Source: Telmatospirillum siberiense (GTDB taxonomy: Bacteria; Pseudomonadota; Alphaproteobacteria; Rhodospirillales; Magnetospirillaceae). Taken from it: a DNA stretch of 64,000 bases. Every line of letters starts with the position of its first letter. Position 1 is the stretch's first letter. The stretch lies in the NCBI RefSeq assembly GCF_002845745.1, contig NZ_PIUM01000013.1, positions 62,001-126,000 on the forward strand, read 5' to 3'. The notes beneath the pieces were generated by a model. The model was given only the letters and a program-made list of their open reading frames with translations, was not told the origin of the DNA and ran no database searches. Positions 56,355-64,000 of this stretch are shown piece by piece. The position numbers were made by a program, and so were the translations under genes.

Positions 56355-57917
56355 ATGACGATAAGCCTAAGGCATGACATGAACAGGCTCGCTCGCCGTG
56401 CCGGATTGATGGCTGGCGCCGCCAGCCTTGCGATTTTCTTCGGAGGCTTCGCCAAAGCCGACATCCCTCTTTACGGCAGTGGAGATTTTTCAGCCTCCGC
56501 CGCACTGGGCACGGGATTCGGCGCCTTTGCCGTTCCCCAGGCCAACTTCGGTCTCGGAACCTACAAGGCGGGAACGTCCGACCGGGTGGCGACCCATACG
56601 CCGAACTGGATGGAGGGCTTCGTCAAGCCGGAGCTGAAACTGACCTATCACAACGGCGATGTCGGCACCATTTTCGGTGATTTCTCCGCCGTGGCCGCCG
56701 GGACCGTCGGGCGGGGAGACGCCAACTTTTCGACCACCACCTATGGCAATCCCATTCAGGCCGATTTCGAAGAAGCCTATATCGGCTATGCCAACGACAT
56801 GCCGTTCGGCAATCCGGGAGACACGGCGATCCTGACCGTCGGGCGCCAGGCTTTCAGCGTCGGAGATAATTTCCTGATCGGTTCGGGGACCGGCAGCGTT
56901 GGGCAGCGTGGCGGCTATTGGCTGGCGCCGCGTACGGCCTTCAACGGCTTCGGAACATTGAAACTGAACGCCGATCCGGTGCGTGCCGATTTCTTCGTGC
57001 TGCAGAACAACGTCGATCAGCGCCTTACGCGCGGCTATGACTATCCGAAGACCCAGTTCGGCGGCGTGAACGCCGAATATTTCATCACTTCCGGTGTGGC
57101 CGGCGCCGACGGGGCGACCAATTACGCCGATCGTCAGTTCTATATCGGGCTGACCTATTTCAATGTCTTCAGGGCCGACAACGGGGCCAACAACAGCGGC
57201 TATTTCACCAACGACCAGGCTGCCGCCAACGGTACCACGGCTCTCGCCCAGGGTGGCGATCGGGATGGCATGAATGTCTATTCGGTGCGCATCGGTGGCA
57301 ATCCCTTCAGCGGCCCGCCGATCATCGCCAACGCCTCGATCTATGGCGAATATGTGCGCGAGGTCAACAACAGCGCCAGCCGCAAGGTCAACGCCAACGC
57401 CTATTATGCCGAGGCCGGTTATGCCTTTCCCGACTTTTGGGCAAAGCCGAAGATCAGCTACCGCTATGCCCATTTCAGCGGCGACAAGGTGTCATCCTAT
57501 GACAGCGCCAGCCAAACCAAGCACGCCTATGACCCGATGTTCTATTCGGCCGGTCCGCGCGACTACGGCAGCTGGTACATGGGCGAGATCACCGGACAAT
57601 ATCTGTTGTTCAACACCAATGACGATGTCCACATGATCAACCTGACCTTGCAGCCGACGCCGACCTGGAAGGTGATGGCCATCTATTACCGTTTCATGTT
57701 GGATCAGCCGGCGGCTTACGGGATCTCCAGCCGGCATTACGACGACGAGATCAACCTCGTCGGCGAATATGCCTATTCGTCTTCGACCAATTTCGCGATC
57801 GTCGGCGGCGTGGCGAAGGCGGCGGCCGGGGCGCGGGCGGCATTGTCCGCTCCCGACGGCACCGGCCTGCACGACAAGGCCTATGTTCTCGAAGGCAGCG
57901 TGACCATCAACTTCTGA
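56355..57917 (+). CDS. Outer-membrane porin-like beta-barrel protein
   Basis: A 520-residue exported protein. The signal 'RAGLMAGAASLAIFFGGFAK' ends before ADIPLYGSGDFSASAALG. The rest alternates aromatic and polar residues in amphipathic strands with Gly/Asn/Asp-rich turns and ends KAYVLEGSVTINF (terminal Phe), as expected for an outer-membrane barrel. It resembles alginate-export or OprD-like porins only loosely; the specific family is not certain. It begins 53 bases after potI, so it may pass polyamines or their derivatives through the outer membrane; inference from context. A terminator lies at 57945. Confidence 0.75.
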   Translation: MTISLRHDMNRLARRAGLMAGAASLAIFFGGFAKADIPLYGSGDFSASAALGTGFGAFAVPQANFGLGTYKAGTSDRVATHTPNWMEGFVKPELKLTYHNGDVGTIFGDFSAVAAGTVGRGDANFSTTTYGNPIQADFEEAYIGYANDMPFGNPGDTAILTVGRQAFSVGDNFLIGSGTGSVGQRGGYWLAPRTAFNGFGTLKLNADPVRADFFVLQNNVDQRLTRGYDYPKTQFGGVNAEYFITSGVAGADGATNYADRQFYIGLTYFNVFRADNGANNSGYFTNDQAAANGTTALAQGGDRDGMNVYSVRIGGNPFSGPPIIANASIYGEYVREVNNSASRKVNANAYYAEAGYAFPDFWAKPKISYRYAHFSGDKVSSYDSASQTKHAYDPMFYSAGPRDYGSWYMGEITGQYLLFNTNDDVHMINLTLQPTPTWKVMAIYYRFMLDQPAAYGISSRHYDDEINLVGEYAYSSSTNFAIVGGVAKAAAGARAALSAPDGTGLHDKAYVLEGSVTINF

Positions 57918-57944
57918 TTTTCTTCATCGAACGCGGACAATATC

Positions 57945-57976
57945 AAGGGCGGGCTTTTTCAAGCCCGCCCTTTTTT
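57945..57976 (+). terminator. Rho-independent terminator after the porin gene
   Basis: aagggcgggctt, loop tttc, aagcccgccc, then TTTTTT. It also lies at the end of the leftward feo operon, so it is positioned to serve both sides. Confidence 0.85.
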
Positions 57977-58111
57977 AACTGCCACAGTTGCATCCGGGGC
58001 CGCAGCCCCCCTTGCCGCCGGTCATCTTGCGGCGCAGGCGTGAGGGAAGGGCCCGCCAGCCCAGCCAGGCGGCGGCCATCAGGACCACCGCCACGGCAAT
58101 CAGATTTTGCG

Positions 58112-58115
<4 letters not shown>
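57975..58115 (-). CDS. FeoB-associated Cys-rich membrane protein
   Basis: A 46-residue protein too short for usual gene calling: one N-terminal helix (MTQNLIAVAVVLMAAAWLGW), basic RALPSRLRRK and a Cys-rich end, GGKGGCGPGCNCGS. This matches the small FeoB-associated family that follows feoB in many proteobacteria. Its ATG overlaps the feoB stop (ATGA). It probably assists ferrous iron transport at the inner membrane; mechanism unknown. Confidence 0.82.
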
Positions 58116-59994
<1,879 letters not shown>

Positions 59995-59995
<1 letters not shown>

Positions 59996-60312
59996 CAATT
60001 CACTCCAGGCGCGCGGACGGTGATGGCGAGGGCATCGGCGCGTCGCACGGCGACGGTGGTCTCATCGACGCGAACGGCAATGGGATCATGTTTGATCGGT
60101 CCTTCATGGAGGATTTCGACCGCGGCGCCTTCGACGAATCCCATCTCCAGAAGCCGGCGTTCGAGTTCGTTCCAGGGAATGCCGGACTCTTCGATCGCCA
60201 CCAGGCCGCTGACCGATCCGCGCCATCCCTTTCGGCACCGGCCCAATCGAAGGTCCTGGTCTGTTTCGGCGGAAGCGGCGGCCTCGGAGGCCCTTCGCAG
60301 ATAAGTCGACAC
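59995..60312 (-). CDS. feoA: Ferrous iron transport protein A
   Basis: A 105-residue protein. The SH3-like FeoA domain is in the last 75 residues: 'ERRLLEMGFVEGAAVEILHE' and 'DPIAVRVDETTVAVRRADAL'. The first 30 residues, 'RASEAAASAETDQDLRLGRC', are an extension not typical of FeoA. GTG 60312 is preceded by GGAGA at 8-9 bases. It is the first gene of the feo operon and should assist FeoB. Confidence 0.88.
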
Positions 60313-60349
60313 GGGAAAATTCTCCGTACGATGAGTGTGGGCAATTTCC

Positions 60350-60368
60350 GATAATGAAAAGCATTATC
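60350..60368. promoter_or_regulatory. Fur box upstream of feoA
   Basis: gataatgaaaagcattatc matches the 19-bp Fur consensus GATAATGATAATCATTATC at 17 of 19 positions. It lies 38 bases before the feoA start, so iron-dependent repression of feoAB is expected. Confidence 0.8.
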
Positions 60369-60538
60369 AAAAAAGGTGCAAGTGCAAAATACGCTCTTCT
60401 GATGATTGTCCGATGCAGGAAATGCAGTCCGGTCACCCATCGGCCCCGGTTCGGGCGGAAATGACCGGGACTTGGTGGGACAACTTATTGAATCGTTGTG
60501 AAAATATGACGGATGGTGGGGCCCCGTCCGTCAGATTT

Positions 60539-61270
60539 TCACCACTGATCGGTTTCGACGTTTGCAGCCAGGACGTAGCCGCCGCCGCGCACGGTCTTGA
60601 TCAACTCGGGGCTCCTGGGATCCGGCTCGATTTTCCGGCGCAGACGTCCGACCTGGACGTCGATGGTGCGGTCGAACGGTCCGGCGACCCGGCCACGGGT
60701 TTTTTCCAGCAGTTGGTCGCGGTTGAGCACGATGTTGGGATGGGTCAGAAAAACATGCAGAAGCTCGTATTCCCCGCCGCTCAAGTCGACCAGTACGCCA
60801 TCGGGCGCCTGAAGGCGTCGCCGTTCGGTGTCCAGGGTCCAGCCGGAAAAATTGAAGCGGTGGTTGGCCGCCGTCTGATCCGTCGGCTGGGGGGGCAGGT
60901 TGCCCGTCCGCCGCAGCACGGCGCGGACGCGGGCCAGCAATTCCCGCGAACTGAAGGGCTTGGCCAGATAATCGTCGGCGCCCATTTCCAATCCGACGAT
61001 GCGGTCGGTTTCGCTGCCGGCGGCGGTCAGGAAGATCACCGGGATCCTCGATCGGGCCCGCAGTTCGCGGCACAGCGACAAGCCGTCCTCGCCCGGCAGC
61101 ATCAAATCGAGGATGACCAGGTCGACGGGCTCTTCGGTCATGACATGGCGCATCGCCTGACCGTCGGCCGCCGTTTTCATCCGGAAACCGTGCGGTTCAA
61201 GGAACTGGCCGACCAGCTGGCAGATTTCGGGATCGTCATCGACGATCAGGAGGAGGGGCAGGGACGTCAT
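60539..61270 (-). CDS. OmpR-family response regulator
   Basis: A 243-residue regulator. The receiver domain has acidic DDD in LLLIVDDDPEICQL, phospho-Asp in DLVILDLMLPGEDG, Thr in VIFLTAAGS and Lys in YLAKPFSSREL. The C-terminal winged helix is typical: 'LSGGEYELLHVFLTHPNIVL', 'RTIDVQVGRLRRKIEPDPRS' and 'IKTVRGGGYVLAA'. It starts 4 bases after the kinase stop. It faces the feo operon on the same strand, but the Fur box suggests separate control. Signal unknown. Confidence 0.93.
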   Translation of the reverse strand: MTSLPLLLIVDDDPEICQLVGQFLEPHGFRMKTAADGQAMRHVMTEEPVDLVILDLMLPGEDGLSLCRELRARSRIPVIFLTAAGSETDRIVGLEMGADDYLAKPFSSRELLARVRAVLRRTGNLPPQPTDQTAANHRFNFSGWTLDTERRRLQAPDGVLVDLSGGEYELLHVFLTHPNIVLNRDQLLEKTRGRVAGPFDRTIDVQVGRLRRKIEPDPRSPELIKTVRGGGYVLAANVETDQW

Positions 61271-61274
61271 CGGA

Positions 61275-62666
61275 TCAGCTCTCCTGCCGTTCTTCGCTGT
61301 TGGAGGGGAGGGAGACGACGGCTGACAGGCCGCCTTCGGGCCGGTTGGCCAGGCGGACATCGCCGCCATGGGCGCGGGCGATGGTCCTGACGTTGGACAG
61401 CCCCAATCCCAGTCCGCCGGTCCGTTTGTTGCGGGAGCTTTCCAGCCGGTAGAAAGGTTTGAAGACCGCTTCGAGCTGGTCTTCGGGGATGCCCGGTCCC
61501 TGATCCTCGACCACCACCTTGATCCGGCCGGGCAGGCTGACCGCGCGCACCCGTGCGCATTGCCCGTAACGGACGGCATTCTCGATCAGGTTGGAAAACA
61601 GGCGTTTCATCGCCAGCGGCCGTCCGCGATAGACCAACCGGCCGGACCAGTCGAAGTCCGCATCGAGACCGGCATCGGTCAGATCGTCGCAAATCGACCC
61701 GATCAGGGCGGCCAGATCGAACGGCTGGCTGGGTTCGTCGGTCGCCTCGTCCTTGGCGAAGGCCATGCTGGACGAGACCATCTGCTCCATTTCATCGAGG
61801 TCGCGCAGCATCTTGTCCTGCTGTTCGGTCTCGATCGGCAGTTGCTCCGTCCGTAGGCGCAGCCGGGTGATCGGCGTTCTGAGATCATGGGAGACTGCGG
61901 CCAGCATCTGCAAGCGATCCTCGACGAAGCTGCGGATCCGCCGTTGCATCTGATTGAAGGCCCGGGCCGCCGCGCGGACCTCCTGCGGCCCGTCTTCGGC
62001 AAGCGGTTGGGCGCTGACATCCATGCCCAGGCGCTCCGCGGCGTGGGCGAAGGAGGCCAGGGGCGCGGTGATCCAGCGGGTGGCCCAGACGGCGATGACC
62101 AGGGTGCCCAGCAGCATCACCAGGGTGGAGACCAGCGCTTGGCGCGACCATGTGCCGGCCGTCTCGGCAACGGAGAGGTGGAAATGGATCCAACTGCCGT
62201 CTTTCAGCTCCAGCGATACCTGGAGCCGCTGGTCGATCGGCGCGTGATGCAGGAGATGCAAGGTCGACGAGAGCGGGGATGCCGCCGGGCCGGGTGGGGA
62301 GATGACGAAGACATGCAGGCGGCTGTCGTCCAGAACCCCGAAATGGGGGCGCAGCGACGCGGCGATCACCGCCCGCCGTTCATCTTCCTGGTGAGAGTCC
62401 GGAACGGCACCCTTTCTGTCCCAGACGATGTGCAGCGTCTGGCCGCTGATCGCCTCGGCGACCTCGGGCCGCAAGCTTTCGGTCGTCGTGTCGATGACCT
62501 GGGCGAGTACGGCCAGGCGGTCGGCCTGACGTTGCTCGTTGGCCGTCGCCAAGGCCTGTTCGCGGTCGGTGGAATAGACGACCATGCTGGCCAGATGCGA
62601 TACCGTCAGTCCGATCAGAAGCACGAGGATCGTTCTGGTTCGGATGGAATCCGGTAGCAGCTTCAT
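61275..62666 (-). CDS. EnvZ-type sensor histidine kinase
   Basis: A 463-residue inner-membrane kinase. Helix 1 'TILVLLIGLTVSHLASMVVY' and helix 2 'ALVSTLVMLLGTLVIAVWAT' flank a periplasmic domain of about 140 residues; a HAMP domain follows, then H-box MLAAVSHDLRTPITRLRLR, N-box LFSNLIENAVRYGQC, G1 EDQGPGIPEDQL and G2 GGLGLGLSNVRT. It is the partner of the regulator at 60539. The periplasmic sensor lacks obvious metal motifs, although 'LSSTLHLLHHAPIDQRLQV' is His-containing. Confidence 0.93.
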   Translation of the reverse strand: MKLLPDSIRTRTILVLLIGLTVSHLASMVVYSTDREQALATANEQRQADRLAVLAQVIDTTTESLRPEVAEAISGQTLHIVWDRKGAVPDSHQEDERRAVIAASLRPHFGVLDDSRLHVFVISPPGPAASPLSSTLHLLHHAPIDQRLQVSLELKDGSWIHFHLSVAETAGTWSRQALVSTLVMLLGTLVIAVWATRWITAPLASFAHAAERLGMDVSAQPLAEDGPQEVRAAARAFNQMQRRIRSFVEDRLQMLAAVSHDLRTPITRLRLRTEQLPIETEQQDKMLRDLDEMEQMVSSSMAFAKDEATDEPSQPFDLAALIGSICDDLTDAGLDADFDWSGRLVYRGRPLAMKRLFSNLIENAVRYGQCARVRAVSLPGRIKVVVEDQGPGIPEDQLEAVFKPFYRLESSRNKRTGGLGLGLSNVRTIARAHGGDVRLANRPEGGLSAVVSLPSNSEERQES

Positions 62667-62794
62667 TTCACCAGCCGAGGAAAATCATGCGTGTCGTTCG
62701 ATGCTGATACCCGCATCGATCGGGTCCATAACGATGCGCATTGTTCCGTGCATGTCAATCCTTAGGAAGCCGGTTGCCCTGGGATGCCCGGGCA

Positions 62795-63019
62795 TCACGC
62801 CGGACAAAGCCGGATGCGTTCCGCTCCGAAGCATCCGAGCAGGCCGGCGGTGCCGCCCAGGCTGTAGGCGCGGATCATCCTGCGTTCCTCCTGGTCCGGA
62901 TCGACAGTCGTGACGCCATCGTGATCCAGTTCGAAAGTCTGATTGTGCCTGGAGTCGGTCAACCTCGTGACGGAGCGTTCCCGATCGTGGACAACGGTGA
63001 TGCCGGTTTCTTCAATCAT
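62795..63019 (-). CDS. Hypothetical protein, 74 residues
   Basis: Not recognised. The start ATG overlaps the stop of the GIY-YIG gene (ATGA), which supports a real gene. The sequence has 'VVHDRERSVTRLTDSRHNQT', 'FELDHDGVTTVDPDQEERRM' and a short less polar end, 'GGTAGLLGCFGAERIRLCPA' with two cysteines. No signal or clear membrane helix. It lies between the nuclease and the kinase on the same strand. Confidence 0.45.
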   Translation of the reverse strand: MIEETGITVVHDRERSVTRLTDSRHNQTFELDHDGVTTVDPDQEERRMIRAYSLGGTAGLLGCFGAERIRLCPA

Positions 63020-63831
63020 GTCTTGTCTCTCATCGCTTTGCTTGGTCCGGGATCCGCCGTGGTTGTCAGGCGGCGCGTTCCTGAACTATCAGGCGAAACG
63101 GACCGTGCCGCGATCCCCGTTTGGGGACTGGAATCGACGGGCGCGCTCCAAGGGGGGAACTGCGGAGCATTTTGCGGCCAGGCGAGCAGATGGCTTCGGC
63201 AGGTCGGGCAGTCCGAACTGCCGAAGCCGGCGATCGGTGCTGGAAACGCGTCGAGACGCGCCGCCAAGGCGCATTCGTCGCCATTCGGAAAGATCCATGC
63301 GCCGAGGACCTGGCCGGCCGTGGTCAATTGGTCGATATGCCAGCGGACGGTCTTGTCCGGCCGCATATGCCGGCCGACCCGGGCCTTGATGCCACCCGGC
63401 CCGCGCGCGCTTCCGCAATAAAGATAGCGGCCGGCCGGCAGGGCGATGGAGGGGCGTCCCGGCAATTGGACCGGGGTCTCCCGATGAAGCTCGACCAGCA
63501 GCACATAGGCGCCGGGAACGGAGGGAAGAGTTGCCGCATCGGAGAGGAACGGCGAGAGCGGAGCGGGGGCCGGCATCCGCTCTTTGAGGTGCGCCTTGAA
63601 ATGCGCATCCTTTTTGATGACGATTTCACGCCGCAGGGCGTCCCCATGTGTCATCGGCCCTTCCATATGCAAGATCGTCCAGGGACCCCGTCCGCGGGTG
63701 AAACGGGCGCCGTTTCCGGCATTGTGTTTTTTCAGCCGCGCGGCGACATCCTTGGCGATGCCGGTATAGCTGACGCCGGTGCTGTTGATCAGGACATAGA
63801 CGAACCAGGACGCCGGCTCAGCGGTTGACAT
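63016..63831 (-). CDS. GIY-YIG nuclease domain fused to DUF123 domain
   Basis: A 271-residue two-domain protein. Residues 8-90 are a GIY-YIG domain: WFVYVLINSTGVSYTGIAKD (GIY and YIG strands as VYV and YTG), then Arg in ARLKKHNAG and Glu in ALRREIVIKK. Residues 105-220 are a DUF123 domain: 'PGAYVLLVELHRETPVQLPG', 'PAGRYLYCGSARGPGGIKAR', 'VRWHIDQLTTAGQVLGAWIF' and 'FGSSDCPTCRSHLL'. DUF123 has itself been linked to the GIY-YIG fold, so this may be a tandem of divergent nucleases. The last 45 residues look disordered. DNA cleavage or repair is inferred only. Confidence 0.8.
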   Translation of the reverse strand: MSTAEPASWFVYVLINSTGVSYTGIAKDVAARLKKHNAGNGARFTRGRGPWTILHMEGPMTHGDALRREIVIKKDAHFKAHLKERMPAPAPLSPFLSDAATLPSVPGAYVLLVELHRETPVQLPGRPSIALPAGRYLYCGSARGPGGIKARVGRHMRPDKTVRWHIDQLTTAGQVLGAWIFPNGDECALAARLDAFPAPIAGFGSSDCPTCRSHLLAWPQNAPQFPPWSAPVDSSPQTGIAARSVSPDSSGTRRLTTTADPGPSKAMRDKT

Positions 63832-63950
63832 GGGGGTGTCCCATCGAAGTGATGTCTCCGACGGTCGGACGGAGCTTTGTGCGATCCGGTGAGCCTAGCC
63901 GGCATGGCCGCGAAATCATAGACCGCAAAAGACTCTGGGCGATCGGGGGG

Positions 63951-63994
63951 GTGCTAGTGCATTGAATCATTCAGATGATTCAATGCACTAGCAC
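63951..63994. terminator. Perfect 20-bp inverted repeat at window end
   Basis: gtgctagtgcattgaatcat (63951-63970), loop tcag, exact complement (63975-63994). No T-run. It is of the same kind as the hairpins at 804-844 and 13415-13458. The gene to its right is outside the window. Confidence 0.45.
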
Positions 63995-64000
63995 CGGGAA

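Overview
The window is GC-rich chromosomal DNA (roughly 60% GC by eye) from a Gram-negative bacterium. The likely source is an alphaproteobacterium of the Rhodospirillales type. This rests on the gene content (bacteriohemerythrin, YceI/cytochrome b561, HAE1 RND pump, NikR/NiCoT, FeoAB, several polyamine-type ABC systems) and on the short palindromic intergenic repeats. It is an inference, not a phylogenetic placement. No rRNA, tRNA, CRISPR array, insertion sequence or phage gene was recognised. Sixty-one coding regions are reported.

Layout. 1-13.4 kb is mixed housekeeping and transport: the kdsB tail, a histidine phosphatase, Nudix, GNAT, MarC, a YceI/b561/YceI trio, a GhrA-like reductase, LysE, an RND adaptor and pump behind a palindromic operator, cysE and a hemerythrin. 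13.4-17.8 kb looks like an acquired insert. It holds four small NAD(P)-binding enzymes read leftward and a TetR regulator with three tandem operator-like palindromes. 17.8-24.7 kb is a seven-gene leftward operon: GntR regulator, complete ABC importer, an Asp/Glu-racemase-superfamily enzyme and an amidohydrolase. Its substrate is unknown. 24.9-31.8 kb holds a FemAB-like acyltransferase, DUF445, LysE, RidA, a SpoU methyltransferase, a repeat array, a NiCoT nickel transporter and divergent nikR.

32-57.9 kb is almost entirely polyamine/GABA catabolism in two regulatory blocks. Block 1 (32.0-40.0 kb) is an ABC importer, a PuuR-like XRE-cupin regulator, gabD and gabT. The same palindrome TGTTyAw(N4)TTAAACA lies before the importer and before gabD. 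Block 2 (43.1-57.9 kb) has two glutamate-putrescine ligase paralogues, an EmrE-like SMR protein, a class I glutamine amidotransferase, a GntR regulator, puuC, a putrescine aminotransferase, potFGHI and a porin. A different palindrome, AATGTGATCACATT, precedes each transcription unit of block 2. An autotransporter (40.3-42.8 kb) separates the blocks. Together the genes suggest uptake through porin and ABC importers, entry through the gamma-glutamyl or transaminase route, then GABA to succinate.

57.9-64 kb holds a feoA-feoB-feoB-associated operon behind a near-consensus Fur box, an OmpR/EnvZ-type two-component pair, a small hypothetical gene and a GIY-YIG/DUF123 fusion.

The most interesting non-coding signals are two dispersed repeat families. 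One is a modular repeat of about 50 bp plus a hairpin with variable stem and constant loop, at 29.6 and 49.9 kb. The other is a 50-bp element around a GATC-containing palindrome, present three times. The two separable operator sets in the polyamine blocks are the other main signal.
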